Shown piece after piece: positions 55,267 to 64,000 of a stretch of DNA of 64,000 nucleotides (its first letter is position 1; each line of letters starts with the position of its first letter). Under the pieces are notes generated by a model. It saw only the letters and a list, made by a program, of their open reading frames with translations. It did not search any database and was not told the origin of the DNA. The stretch covers positions 1 through 64,000 of the forward strand of contig JAIRXF010000013.1 of the NCBI GenBank assembly GCA_031268405.1. The letters are read 5' to 3'. Both the position numbers and the translations under genes were made by a program. This stretch comes from Oscillospiraceae bacterium (GTDB lineage: Bacteria; Bacillota; Clostridia; Oscillospirales; Acutalibacteraceae).

Positions 55267-56310
55267 TTAAAATTTAATTTTAAAGGAATTATCATTACTA
55301 AACCAAACCAGATGCGCAATTGAAGGAATACTTTCTCCTTGCTGAGATGATGTTGGAGACATAAGTGCGCCAGTTGCCACAAATAAGAGATTTTTTATTT
55401 CATCTCTTCTCATTTTATTAAATATGGCGGAGCAAAGAACAGAACCTGAACAACCGCATCCGGAGCCCCCCGAATGCACATCTTGTTTTTCTTTGTCGAA
55501 GATTATAAGTCCGCAGTCGTTATGATTATTAGAAAGTTTTATATTTTCCCGAGATAACAGTTCTTTCAACAATTTGCTGCCGACTTCGCCCAAATCTCCA
55601 GTGAGAATTAAGTCGTAATCACTCGCGGAGGTATTGGTGTCTGACAAAAAATTTTTGAGTGTATCTGCCGCGGCAGGCGCCATGGCGGCACCCATGTTTG
55701 TTGTATCTTTGACCCCCAAATCAATTATTTTCCCGACGGTTGCTCCCAAAATATACGGTTTATCTGTGCCGTCTTTTTCTATTACGGCAGCTCCCGAACC
55801 AGTGACGGTCCATTGTGCAGTTTGAAAGCGCTGGCAACCATATTCTAGCGGAAATCTATATTGCCTTTCTGCTGCACAAAAGTGTGAAGACGTAACCGCA
55901 ACAGAATAGTTGGCAGCACCCGACGCAATCATTATTGAAGACATGATAATTGTTTGAGCCATAGTCGAACATGCTCCAAATTGCCCAACAAACGGTATTT
56001 GCAAGCTTCTAAGCCCGAATGTTGACGATGAACATTGGTTAAGTAAGTCCCCGGAAAATATCATGTTTACATCGGTAGTATTGATTTGAGATTTTTTTAA
56101 AGCGAGCTTCACGGCTTGACTTTGAAGTTTACTTTCAGCTTTTTCAAATGAATCTTCTCCCAGTCTGCTGTCATCAAAAATTTCGTCAAACTCTTCACCC
56201 AAGGGGCCTTCCCCTTCTTTTTTACCACAAACCGATGCTGAACCTTTAACATTGGGTGGATTTTTAAACAGTATTGTGTATTTACCAATTCTTTGTATCG
56301 TAACGATCAC
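55267..56310 (-). CDS. spoVAD: Stage V sporulation protein AD
   Basis: About 343-347 residues, thiolase-like fold. GEGPLGEEFDEIF, IFSGDLLNQC, IPFVGQFGACSTMAQT, AVTSSHFCAAERQYRFPLEY, MGAAMAPAAADTL, LILTGDLGEVGS, GGSGCGCSGSVLCS and ATGALMSPT follow Bacillus SpoVAD closely. It binds dipicolinic acid for uptake into spores. spoVAC and spoVAE are not next to it. Start problem: the GTG at 56310 is itself inside the GAGGTG site; the codon nine bases later, ATA at 56298, gives QRIGKYTI, which aligns exactly with the MKLTGKQTW start of Bacillus, so an ATA start is possible. Confidence 0.93.
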   Translation of the reverse strand: MIVTIQRIGKYTILFKNPPNVKGSASVCGKKEGEGPLGEEFDEIFDDSRLGEDSFEKAESKLQSQAVKLALKKSQINTTDVNMIFSGDLLNQCSSSTFGLRSLQIPFVGQFGACSTMAQTIIMSSIMIASGAANYSVAVTSSHFCAAERQYRFPLEYGCQRFQTAQWTVTGSGAAVIEKDGTDKPYILGATVGKIIDLGVKDTTNMGAAMAPAAADTLKNFLSDTNTSASDYDLILTGDLGEVGSKLLKELLSRENIKLSNNHNDCGLIIFDKEKQDVHSGGSGCGCSGSVLCSAIFNKMRRDEIKNLLFVATGALMSPTSSQQGESIPSIAHLVWFSNDNSFKIKF

Positions 56311-56325
56311 CTCAAAATCGACATG

Positions 56326-56484
56326 TCAAATTTTATTGGACTTTCGCTCTTTATGTTTTCTTAAAATGATCTCAATAAACAGCCCCAAAATTATCGTGGT
56401 TAATATTGTATTGATAGTTATTAAAATTCTATTAACAAGCATATAGTAACTTAAAATTAAGGCGGCAGTTTTTAATTTTCTCAT
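56326..56484 (-). CDS. 52-residue hydrophobic small protein upstream of spoVAD
   Basis: ATG at 56484 with GGAG ten bases upstream, ending TGA at 56326-56328, fifteen bases before the spoVAD GTG. Basic head MRKLKTAALILSYY, one long hydrophobic segment rich in Ile, Leu and Thr, then a basic tail RKHKERKSNK. No similarity to SpoVAC or SpoVAE that I can see. Spacing suggests it is the first gene of the spoVAD unit. It may be a novel membrane microprotein or a remnant. Confidence 0.5.
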   Translation of the reverse strand: MRKLKTAALILSYYMLVNRILITINTILTTIILGLFIEIILRKHKERKSNKI

Positions 56485-57016
56485 TTTAATTTTCTCCTTT
56501 GTGATTTTTTAAAATTTGGTTGCATTTAAACTATTGTTTGTGTTTTTTAAAATATTATGTAAGGTGCAGAAATTTTAAATTTTTTGTGAATTCCAAGATT
56601 TTAACCACACGACTACATCAGAAAACTTGATTAAAAATAAGTTGTAGCTGGTTTTAACACTAAATTTTTGGACATATATCGGCGACAAAAGATTTTATCT
56701 ATGCAAGAGTCATCAACAAATCGGGGTCAATGCTGATTATATGAGCAACGATGAAATGATACTTTATATTAAATTTACGTATTTGATTTGGATTGATTAA
56801 CTATGGACTTGAAAGTGACGGCCGAAAATGAGACAATAATCTTAATTGAATACAGTGGATACAGGCAGAAAATGCAAAAAGAATAAACACAACATCTCAC
56901 TGGTACTTTTAGATTTTTAAAAAATAACTTAAGTTGCTTGAAGCTTTAAGTTTTTTTAATAGTCTTTTAGAATACTGTAGGAAGAATTTTGTGCGTTTTA
57001 ATTTAAAGGAAGATTT
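56485..57016. other. Gene-free region before mfd
   Basis: 532 bases between divergent units. Two short protein-like stretches (about 56650-56799, ending MSNDEMILYIKF..., and a 27-codon frame from ATG 56803) have normal-looking composition but no ribosome sites; they may be the remains of a gene. Confidence 0.4.
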
Positions 57017-60000
57017 ATGAAGTTTTTGAAAAATATAATTAGAAATTTGCCGCAATACAATCGCTTTAAAGGTGCCGTTTGTAAAAAAAAATTTCCAATA
57101 AAAATCTCCGGTTTTTCTAGCATTCATATGGCGCATTTTATTTATACCGTTTGTGATCAATCAAATAAAGCTTTAGTTTTGGCACACGATGAAAGTCATG
57201 CAACAATGTTAGCTAATGACCTTTGCGCCATGGGATGCAAAGCACTTGTTTTTCCATGGAGAGATTTTGAATTTAGAGATGTTTTATTGCAATCAAGAGA
57301 GAATGAGCAAAAAAGAGTGGCTGTATTATCAAGCATCTTGATAGGGGATTTTGATGTAATTGTGGCTTGTGCAGATGCGGCGATTAAGCGTACTATTCCT
57401 CCGAAAATTTTAGAGAAAAATATATTAAAAATCAAAGAAAAATCAAAATTTTATATGTTTAAATTAAGAGAATTGCTTAATTTATGGGGTTATTCTTCGT
57501 GCGAAAAAGTTAAGACTCAGGGGCAATTTTCTTCCAGAGGCGGAATTTTAGATATTTTTGCTAATGGCGAAGATTATCCTGTTCGAATAGAATTCTTTGG
57601 CGATGAAGTTGATTCTATTTGCTATTTTGAAATAGAAACGCAGCAGCGGAAAAATCAACGAGTGAGTGAAATAAAAATTGTGCCAGCAACGGAAATTATA
57701 GTTGAGGATTTTAACGATTTTAAGGCAAAAATTAGAGATTTAATTTTGCGTCAGTTAGAAAAAGAAAGAAAGGTTTGCGCAGAAATTTTAAAATCGGAAC
57801 TTAGAAAATTAGAATCCAACGAAACGATTGGATCGATGGATAAATTTCTGCCGATAATATATCAGGATAATTGTAATTTATTTTCGTATTTTGACGATAG
57901 TGATTTTTTGTTTGTGTGTGAAAATTCCAAGATTAAAAAATTGCTTTGCGCGCAAGATATGATGTATCAAGAAGATTTTAAAAAATATCTTGAAGACGGG
58001 GTGTTGATACCAGAATTAAGTAAATTTAGTGAGGATTATTCCGGTTTATTGGATTATTATCGAAAAAAAAAGACTGTGTATCTAGATCATTTTACTGACA
58101 GCACCCATGGAATTTTACCGAATTTTATCTTAGAGTTTAATGCCTCAAAAATAGAGTCTCAGAGTGGTTCTTTTGATGTTCTTTGCAAAAATTTAAATCA
58201 TTTTAAAGGCTACACAAAAGTGATTTTGGCCGGTAGAGAGCAGTTTTGCAAGTTTTTATCTAAAGATTTGAGTAATTCTGGTATATCGAATCTTTACTTG
58301 AATAAAAGCAGTAATATTTCCCAGGGGTTAACGTGTGTTATGCCAAGCGGGCTTTCTTCGGGATTTTTCTATCAAGAAGCAAAATTTGTTTTGTTGACAT
58401 ATAAAAAGCTTTCTATCGCTACAAATGTAAAGAAAAAAAACGTTAACGCTAAAAGCTTGATAAATACACAAGAGTTGCGAGTTGGAGATTATGTGGTGCA
58501 TTCATCTTATGGTGTTGGAATTTTTTTGGGAGTTAAAAAAATTGATACGCAAGGAATAATAAAAGATTATATTCGCATAAAATACGCAAAAGGCGACGTG
58601 CTCTATGTGCCTGTAGTTCAAATTGATATGTTGTCAAAATACATTGGTCCCAGAGAATTTAACGCAGTTAGACTCAACAAACTTGGAACAGATGCTTGGA
58701 GTAAAACAAAATATAAAGCCAAAAAAGCCGCCAAAGATATAGCCGAAAAGCTTTGTGTTATATATTCAAATAGAATAAAAGCTAAAGGCTATGCTTTTGA
58801 AAAAGATACTGAATCCCAAAAAGATTTCGAAGCGAAATTTGAATACGAAGAGACTCAGGATCAATTAAGATGTATAGATGAGATCAAAGAAGATATGCAA
58901 AGTCAATTTCCGATGGATCGGTTGCTTTGCGGAGATGTTGGTTTTGGAAAAACAGAAGTTGCGTTAAGAGCAGCTTTTAAGTGTGTTTCTAATTATAAGC
59001 AGTGTGCAATAATTGCGCCCACTGTAATTCTTGCTTGGCAGCACTTTTTAAATGTAGTGAAAAGATTTGATGGTTTTTCTGTCAAAATAGAATTACTTTC
59101 AAGGCTCCAGTCAAAAAAAGAACAAAAAAATATACTCAAAAAGTTGAGTGAAGGAAGTATAGATTTAATTATAGGCACCCATCGCCTTATTCAAGATGAC
59201 GTAATTTTCAAAGATTTGGGTTTACTTGTAATTGATGAGGAACAACGTTTTGGGGTGGATCAAAAAGAGAAATTTAAAGGTATTTGCACAAATGCCGATA
59301 TTTTAAGTTTATCAGCTACACCGATACCAAGAACTTTAAATATGGCCATTGCAAAGATAAGAGATATGTCGATTATAGAGCAAGCTCCTCAGGACAGACA
59401 GATTATCAAGACTTATGTGCTAGAATATAGCGAAGTTTTAGTGAAAGATTTTATTGACAAGGAGATCAGGCGCGGCGGGCAAATATATTACCTTCACAAC
59501 AGTGTTAAAACCATAGAAAAGACTGCTTTACGTATTGGGAAATTGTTGCCAAAGGCAAGAATTTGTATAGGACACGGGAAAATGTCGGAAAAAGATTTGT
59601 TGAACGCGTGGCAGAGAGTTATAAATCGTGAGACAGATATTTTTGTTTGCACAACAATTATAGAAACAGGTATTGACGTTCCAAATGTAAATACTTTAAT
59701 AATAGAAGATGCGGATAAAATGGGGCTTTCTCAGCTTTATCAAATCAGAGGGAGAGTTGGAAGATCTTCACGCAGAGGTTATGCTTATTTTACATTTAAG
59801 AAGGACAAGGCCTTAACATCGATATCAGAAAAAAGGCTGGATGCGATAAAGGAACTTGTTAAATTTGGTTCGGGAATTAACATTGCTATGAGAGATTTAG
59901 AATTAAGAGGTGCTGGAAACATATTGAGCGCAGACCAACACGGACATGTGTCGGATGTTGGGTACAACATGTATATGCAGTTATTGTCTAACGCGGTTAA

Positions 60001-60451
60001 AGAAACAAAAAACGATGGTGTTGTTTTGGATGATAATTTATGCAATATTAATCTTTCAATTAATGCCCACATTTCAGAGGATTACATCGATACTACCGAC
60101 AATAGGCTTAGTGTTTACAGGGGGATTTCTAATATTCGGTGCGAGCGCGATGCTCAAGATATCATCGATGATTTAACAGACAGATTTGGTACTCCTCCTG
60201 AACAGATAAACGATTTAATTGAGGTTGCTTTGATAAGAAGTAAGGCCTCGCAGCTTGGTGTGAAAGAAATTAGACAAAAAGCAGATAATATATTTATTTC
60301 TTTTAATAAACCAAATGATCAAGTTATTTTAAATATAATCAAGCGCTCTAAGATAAGAATTTTTATGGATCCTTCAAAGCATCAAACAATATTTTTTAAT
60401 GTGTCCAAAAGTTCCCCAATTAAAGTTCTAAACGATATATTTAAAATCTAA
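57017..60451 (+). CDS. mfd: Transcription-repair coupling factor Mfd
   Basis: 1144 residues, full length. UvrB-homology module at the N-terminus (GQFSSRGGILDIFANGEDYP), the RNA-polymerase-interacting domain (LRVGDYVVHSSYGVGIFLGV), then the RecG-like translocase with Walker A CGDVGFGKTEVALRA, Walker B VIDEEQRFGV, LSATPIPRTLNMA and the Q-rich motif VI QIRGRVGRSSRRGYAYF, and the C-terminal regulatory domain. Removes stalled RNA polymerase and recruits UvrA. AAAGGAAG upstream of the ATG. Confidence 0.97.
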   Translation: MKFLKNIIRNLPQYNRFKGAVCKKKFPIKISGFSSIHMAHFIYTVCDQSNKALVLAHDESHATMLANDLCAMGCKALVFPWRDFEFRDVLLQSRENEQKRVAVLSSILIGDFDVIVACADAAIKRTIPPKILEKNILKIKEKSKFYMFKLRELLNLWGYSSCEKVKTQGQFSSRGGILDIFANGEDYPVRIEFFGDEVDSICYFEIETQQRKNQRVSEIKIVPATEIIVEDFNDFKAKIRDLILRQLEKERKVCAEILKSELRKLESNETIGSMDKFLPIIYQDNCNLFSYFDDSDFLFVCENSKIKKLLCAQDMMYQEDFKKYLEDGVLIPELSKFSEDYSGLLDYYRKKKTVYLDHFTDSTHGILPNFILEFNASKIESQSGSFDVLCKNLNHFKGYTKVILAGREQFCKFLSKDLSNSGISNLYLNKSSNISQGLTCVMPSGLSSGFFYQEAKFVLLTYKKLSIATNVKKKNVNAKSLINTQELRVGDYVVHSSYGVGIFLGVKKIDTQGIIKDYIRIKYAKGDVLYVPVVQIDMLSKYIGPREFNAVRLNKLGTDAWSKTKYKAKKAAKDIAEKLCVIYSNRIKAKGYAFEKDTESQKDFEAKFEYEETQDQLRCIDEIKEDMQSQFPMDRLLCGDVGFGKTEVALRAAFKCVSNYKQCAIIAPTVILAWQHFLNVVKRFDGFSVKIELLSRLQSKKEQKNILKKLSEGSIDLIIGTHRLIQDDVIFKDLGLLVIDEEQRFGVDQKEKFKGICTNADILSLSATPIPRTLNMAIAKIRDMSIIEQAPQDRQIIKTYVLEYSEVLVKDFIDKEIRRGGQIYYLHNSVKTIEKTALRIGKLLPKARICIGHGKMSEKDLLNAWQRVINRETDIFVCTTIIETGIDVPNVNTLIIEDADKMGLSQLYQIRGRVGRSSRRGYAYFTFKKDKALTSISEKRLDAIKELVKFGSGINIAMRDLELRGAGNILSADQHGHVSDVGYNMYMQLLSNAVKETKNDGVVLDDNLCNINLSINAHISEDYIDTTDNRLSVYRGISNIRCERDAQDIIDDLTDRFGTPPEQINDLIEVALIRSKASQLGVKEIRQKADNIFISFNKPNDQVILNIIKRSKIRIFMDPSKHQTIFFNVSKSSPIKVLNDIFKI

Positions 60452-60593
60452 TTTTTATTTTTTAAAAATAAAATGAATTAATTGATTAAATATGGGTACT
60501 AATAGGCTGTGCCCGTAAGTTTACGTTGACATTTTTTTTTCAAAAGTTTACCATTTAGGGTGTGGTTAATAGTGATTTTGAGAGGAAGTTAAT

Positions 60594-61847
60594 ATGAAAA
60601 TTATTAGAGGGATATCTCTTTTTACGGTTTTTGCTTTTTTATTCGTTATGTTTGCATCGTGTGGAGATGGCGAATGGGTTATTAAATCAAAGAATTTTAA
60701 GCTTCAGAAGGAACATCTTATACTCGAAGGTATTAGTATTCATGGGGCAATTTCGAGCGAGAATATGCAGATGAATGCTCAGATGAGCGGTGATGGCGAA
60801 TTAAAGGGGGATTCGAAGTCAAAAGATGGAAGGACTTTTGATGAGATTCTTGAAGAAAGACTTAAGCAATCCGGCGTACATCAACTGGGCATTCAAGAGG
60901 CTTGCAAGGAAAAGAAAATTAGTTTAGACGAACAGAAAAATTCGGCGATAGATAAACAGACTGAGGAATACTGGGATAAATCCGGTAAAATTGCGGGGGA
61001 GGTTTACGAGCTTAGTAAGCCTATAATTAGGGATTTTTTTTCTTACAGAGAATTGTCTTTATTATTGTTTGATAAAATTTACGGGAAAGATGGAGAAAAA
61101 GAAGTTACAAAAGAGAGTTTAGAAGAAACTATAGCGGAAAAGAGTTTAGGGCTTTCTTTTTTTAGTATCAGTATTTTAGAAGAGCCAAAAGGGGAACTAA
61201 ATCAGGAAGATGCACAGTCAGAAGCAGCTCCCAAAGAATTATCGAAAGAAAAGGTAGAAAAAATTGAAAAAGCTGTTGCTGAAAGTGTTGATGCACTAAA
61301 TAGCGGGAAAGATATTAAAGAGGCTTTTAGTATTGCTAACGCAAAATTGGATGAAAAGGGCGACGAAAGATCAATTGTAGAAAAAGAAGTGATACCAATT
61401 AAAGATGTCCCTCCGGATCTGGACAAAGTCAAAGGATTGGGCGAAAGACAAGCGATGTACATGAAACTTAATGGACGTTTTTTTGTATTTTTAAGAAATC
61501 CCAAGGGAGAATTAGAAGAAAATATAAAGAAAAAACTCGAGTCGGATGAAAGTTTTAAAGAGTATCTTAGTGCAGAAAAGCAAGAGGAATTTGAGAATTT
61601 TGTAAAAGAAAAAGCGGGTGACGTGGAATATAATCAGGAAATTATTAAATCTATTAACTTTAGTAAGATTAATGATATGAACAAAAAGAGCAGAGAAAAA
61701 AGCAAAGAAATTCAAGAAAGCGAGAACAAGGGTGAAGGTGGCGGAATTCCCGAAACTCCCGAAACTCCAGACGAACCAAAAGATAGTGAAGAGAAAGAAA
61801 AATTAGAAGGGGAGGGTGGAAAACAAGAAGAAAAGAAGAGTGATTAG
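60594..61847 (+). CDS. Lipoprotein of PrsA/SurA-like foldase type
   Basis: 417 residues. A signal peptide with lipobox FASC (Cys23) predicts lipid attachment to the outer membrane face. Residues about 30-180 are helical and contain the FKLQKEHLILEG N-terminal segment, and 190-320 hold features resembling a parvulin-like domain in order (FFSISIL, SVDALNSGKDIKEAFSIANAKL, VKGLGERQ, RFFVFLRNPKG), but the diagnostic parvulin His and Phe residues are not clear. The tail (360-417) is highly charged with Pro. Genes for PrsA-type foldases often follow mfd in Clostridia, which supports the call. Confidence 0.6.
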   Translation: MKIIRGISLFTVFAFLFVMFASCGDGEWVIKSKNFKLQKEHLILEGISIHGAISSENMQMNAQMSGDGELKGDSKSKDGRTFDEILEERLKQSGVHQLGIQEACKEKKISLDEQKNSAIDKQTEEYWDKSGKIAGEVYELSKPIIRDFFSYRELSLLLFDKIYGKDGEKEVTKESLEETIAEKSLGLSFFSISILEEPKGELNQEDAQSEAAPKELSKEKVEKIEKAVAESVDALNSGKDIKEAFSIANAKLDEKGDERSIVEKEVIPIKDVPPDLDKVKGLGERQAMYMKLNGRFFVFLRNPKGELEENIKKKLESDESFKEYLSAEKQEEFENFVKEKAGDVEYNQEIIKSINFSKINDMNKKSREKSKEIQESENKGEGGGIPETPETPDEPKDSEEKEKLEGEGGKQEEKKSD

Positions 61848-61931
61848 AGGGAGATTTTAAGAAAATTTCTAAAAAACGCAGAAGCAATTAGAAATTATAA
61901 ATAACTCAAAAATAAAGAAAGGTTGATTGGA

Positions 61932-62132
61932 ATGAGCAAATGCGAGGTTTGCGGTAAGACCAACAATAGTGCTAGAAAGTATTCATATAGAGGAACTCAG
62001 GTTACAAAGAAGGTTTTGAGGGTTCAGAAACCAAATGTTAAAAAGTTTAAAGTTATAGAAAATGGTGCTATAAAAAGAGTTTATGTTTGTAGCAGATGTT
62101 TGAGATCAGAAAGAGTTGTTAGGGCTATATAG
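61932..62132 (+). CDS. rpmB: 50S ribosomal protein L28
   Basis: 66 residues from the ATG at 61932 (an in-frame TTG at 61923 is less likely). Basic, with KCEVCGKTNNSARKYSYRG and YVCSRCLRSERVV; the two CxxC pairs mark the zinc-binding C+ form. It is next to the L10 leader rather than rplK-rplA. Confidence 0.94.
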   Translation: MSKCEVCGKTNNSARKYSYRGTQVTKKVLRVQKPNVKKFKVIENGAIKRVYVCSRCLRSERVVRAI

Positions 62133-62235
62133 TGACGTTGCATGGATTTATTTTTACATTTTGATTAAAAAATATTTCAGCGCGGGCCAACACAAAAAGT
62201 TGTGTACGAATTGCCGTTAAATTTATCTGCGTGAG

Positions 62236-62265
62236 TTGACTTTTAAAATGCTTGTATGATAAAAT
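62236..62265 (+). promoter_or_regulatory. Promoter for rplJ-rplL
   Basis: TTGACT (62236-62241), 18 bases, then TAAAAT (62260-62265) with TG one base before it. Both elements are near consensus, as expected for ribosomal protein genes. Confidence 0.7.
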
Positions 62266-62271
62266 ACGACG

Positions 62272-62537
62272 TGTGGTGGTTGTTTCGGCTAAAAATAGTT
62301 GGACTTAAGAATGTGCTTTCGGTGTGTTTTGGTACGGTAGAGGGTAAATTTAATATTTTCCAAAGACAGCAGGAGTTTGAATTTTTACACGTAATAGGGC
62401 TTTATTTGCCTGTCCTGCCGAGGAGTTTTGCATCGCCCTTGAACGAAGATTTTTGGCAGTCTTTGTTTGATTCTTCATTTTGAGGGGTTTTGTATTTTTT
62501 GATGCTCTTCTTGTCTTTGATTAAAGAAGAGCTTTTT
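62272..62537 (+). promoter_or_regulatory. L10 (rplJ) leader, ribosomal-protein autoregulatory RNA
   Basis: The transcript from the promoter contains CCAAAGACAGCAGGAG (62360-62375) and TCCTGCCGAGG (62413-62423), the conserved L10-leader words; GCAGGA (62369-62374) pairs with TCCTGC (62413-62418). It ends in a terminator hairpin. In Firmicutes the L10/L12 complex binds this leader and promotes termination. A 75-codon frame inside it is not a gene. Confidence 0.75.
62504..62537 (+). terminator. Attenuator terminator of the L10 leader
   Basis: Perfect nine-base stem GCTCTTCTT/AAGAAGAGC (62504-62512 and 62524-62532), 11-base loop, then TTTTT. Lies 340 bases before rplJ. Confidence 0.82.
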
Positions 62538-62876
62538 GTGTCTTTTATTTTTATTTTTTATGTTTAGATGTTTAAATCATGATTTTTATTTGAAAATTTT
62601 GCAAAGGATTTTTAAAAGGTCTTAAGAGAAATGTTTTTAGTTTAATTATGAAAGTTTATATAAGTTTGTTTTAAAGGATTTTGCAAAAATTTTTATTTAG
62701 AATTTTGGTAAATTTTATGAAATATCGGGATAATTTTTAAGCACAAATTGTGATTTAAATATTTAAGCATATAGACTAAAGGGTTGCAAAACACAAAGAT
62801 TAAAGGAAATTTATATTTTAGCTTTTGTTTAATTTAAAGTTTTAAATTGAAATTCAACAGAAAAGAGGTGAGATTA
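62538..62876. other. Leader region between the attenuator and rplJ, no gene seen
   Basis: 339 bases, extremely T/A-rich. This is unusually long for an attenuator-to-rplJ gap; no second promoter was clear. Confidence 0.5.
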
Positions 62877-63416
62877 ATGTCGAGCGAGAAGATTTTAGAG
62901 AAAAAGCGAGCTATTGCTGCGGATATAGCTGGAAGAATTAGTTCGTCTTGTGTTGGGATTTTAGTTGATTATAAGGGGATAAACGTTGGGGATGATACTA
63001 AATTAAGAAAAGAATTGCGAGATTCCGGAGTTAATTATTCCGTTATAAAAAATACTATGTTAGTTCGAGCGTTCGAACAAGCGGGGATTCGAGGTTTGGA
63101 CGGCTTTTTAAAAGGTAGCACCGCTATGGCTACCAGTGAGAGTGATTATGTTTCGGCGGCGAAGATTTTGTGTAAATTCCAGAAAGAAAAAGGGGATTTT
63201 TTTACCATTAAAGTTGGTTTTATAGAAAATGAAGTGGTTGATAAATCGTCTGTGGAAAGGCTTGCTGAGTTGCCTTCCAGAGAAATTTTGATTGCCACGG
63301 TTCTTGGTGGTTTGAATTCTCCTATAGTGGGATTTGTTGGTGTGTTGAACGGTGTTTTAAGAAGTTTGGTTATTGTAATTGGTGCTGTTGAAAAAAAATG
63401 TTCTGAGAAAAGCTAA
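62877..63416 (+). CDS. rplJ: 50S ribosomal protein L10
   Basis: 179 residues from the ATG at 62877, with AGAGGTGAG upstream. SSEKILEKKRAIAADIA, GILVDYKGINVGDDTKLRKELR, YSVIKNTMLVRAFEQAG and the C-terminal L12-binding helix (about 160-179). It forms the ribosomal stalk base with L12 and is the likely ligand of the leader upstream. Confidence 0.97.
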   Translation: MSSEKILEKKRAIAADIAGRISSSCVGILVDYKGINVGDDTKLRKELRDSGVNYSVIKNTMLVRAFEQAGIRGLDGFLKGSTAMATSESDYVSAAKILCKFQKEKGDFFTIKVGFIENEVVDKSSVERLAELPSREILIATVLGGLNSPIVGFVGVLNGVLRSLVIVIGAVEKKCSEKS

Positions 63417-63603
63417 AATTAACTTAACGTTTGCAGTTTTGAAAAATCTTAATTTTTGGTGCAATGCACTTGTTTAAAAAACAATAATAATTTTTGAGCA
63501 TTGAAAAGGCGAAGTTTTTGAATTATTGCTGCGTAAATTTGTTAATTGAAATGATGTTGGAACAATTTTGAATATTAAAAATAAATTTATGGAGGTATTT
63601 ATT

Positions 63604-63984
63604 ATGTCTGCTAGTAATGTAGGAAAAATTATTGAAAGTGTGAAATCTTTAACAGTTCTTGAACTTAGCGAGCTTGTAAAAGCATTGGAAGAGGAGTTTG
63701 GTGTTTCAGCAGCAGCTCCTGTGGCAGTTGCTGCGCCTGCAACTGATGCTCCGGTGGCGGCGGCTGAAGAAAAAACCGAATTTGACGTTTTAATAAAATC
63801 TGTACCAGAAAAGAAAGCAGCTGTTATTAAGGTTGTTCGTGAAATTTCTGGTGTTGGCATGATGGAAGCAAAGGCTATTGTTGAGAGTGCGCCTAAAGCT
63901 ATTAAAGAAGGTGTTTCTAAACAAGATGCTGAAACGTTTAAAGCGAAGCTAGTTGAAGTTGGTGCGGATGTGGAAATCAAGTAA
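63604..63984 (+). CDS. rplL: 50S ribosomal protein L7/L12
   Basis: 126 residues from the ATG at 63604, with GGAGG upstream. N-terminal dimerisation helix ([26 protein letters not shown], partly), Ala/Pro/Val hinge, and C-terminal domain with [26 protein letters not shown] and [22 protein letters not shown]. It is the stalk protein recruiting translation factors. The gap from rplJ is 187 bases. Confidence 0.97.
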   Translation: MSASNVGKIIESVKSLTVLELSELVKALEEEFGVSAAAPVAVAAPATDAPVAAAEEKTEFDVLIKSVPEKKAAVIKVVREISGVGMMEAKAIVESAPKAIKEGVSKQDAETFKAKLVEVGADVEIK

Positions 63985-64000
63985 TTAAAGTTTGTTTGAG

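Noticed and set aside
56252..56446. 64-codon plus-strand frame across the spoVAD start
   Set aside because: Antisense to spoVAD and to the 52-residue minus-strand ORF, and without a ribosome site.
62256..62483. 75-codon open frame upstream of rplJ
   Set aside because: Its ATG overlaps the -10 box of the promoter and its body is the L10 leader RNA.

Overview
The window reads as chromosome of a low-GC endospore-forming member of the Clostridia. DNA is strongly AT-rich by eye and many genes begin with TTG or GTG behind good Shine-Dalgarno sites. Lineage markers are sigG, spoIIQ-, pdaA- and spoVAD-like genes, a GH18/LysM spore-type hydrolase, dapL (LL-diaminopimelate aminotransferase) and a Firmicutes-type L10 leader. 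Several exported or host-directed-looking proteins suggest a host-associated, perhaps intracellular lifestyle. That is an inference; a Clostridia endosymbiont of protists would fit.

Layout. 1-1072 is the 3' end of a remarkable gene: 12-residue tandem repeats, two runs of ten prolines, a WH2-like actin-binding motif and an acidic tail ending in Trp, the order of a WASP-family actin nucleation-promoting factor. 1222-13953 is housekeeping (M14 peptidase, yebC, legB-like, nusB, xseAB, a RING/DUF2628-type protein, galE, folK, cysS, greA, lysS, truB). 14289-22152 is mostly minus strand: comF, tRNA-Cys, a 780-residue membrane-anchored protein resembling the phosphodiesterase domain of Legionella SidE effectors with an ADP-ribosyltransferase-like end, and three GT8 glycosyltransferases with N-terminal anchors; rseP sits among them on the plus strand. 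22512-38766 is again core: rpsT, secA, rnc, dnaB, tilS-hpt-ftsH, a Nudix protein, mreD-PBP2, an SDR and rlmB. 39011-40309 encodes an exported coiled-coil orphan. 40776-45145 (minus) holds rarA, ispG and two bacterial-PH proteins.

45322-50239 is a sporulation block (GH18/LysM hydrolase, PdaA-like deacetylase, SpoIIQ-like M23 protein, SigG). 50369-54907 (minus) carries dapL, pyrG, dapF and a formate/nitrite-type channel. 55267-56484 has spoVAD behind a 52-residue membrane ORF. 57017-63984 has mfd, a PrsA-like lipoprotein, rpmB, an L10 leader with attenuator, rplJ and rplL.

The most interesting hypothesis is that this bacterium manipulates a eukaryotic host: an actin-nucleator mimic, a SidE-like exported enzyme translationally coupled to a GT8 protein, two more anchored GT8 enzymes, and an exported coiled-coil protein, all in 64 kb of otherwise ordinary chromosome. 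All functional calls come from reading motifs; no database search was run.
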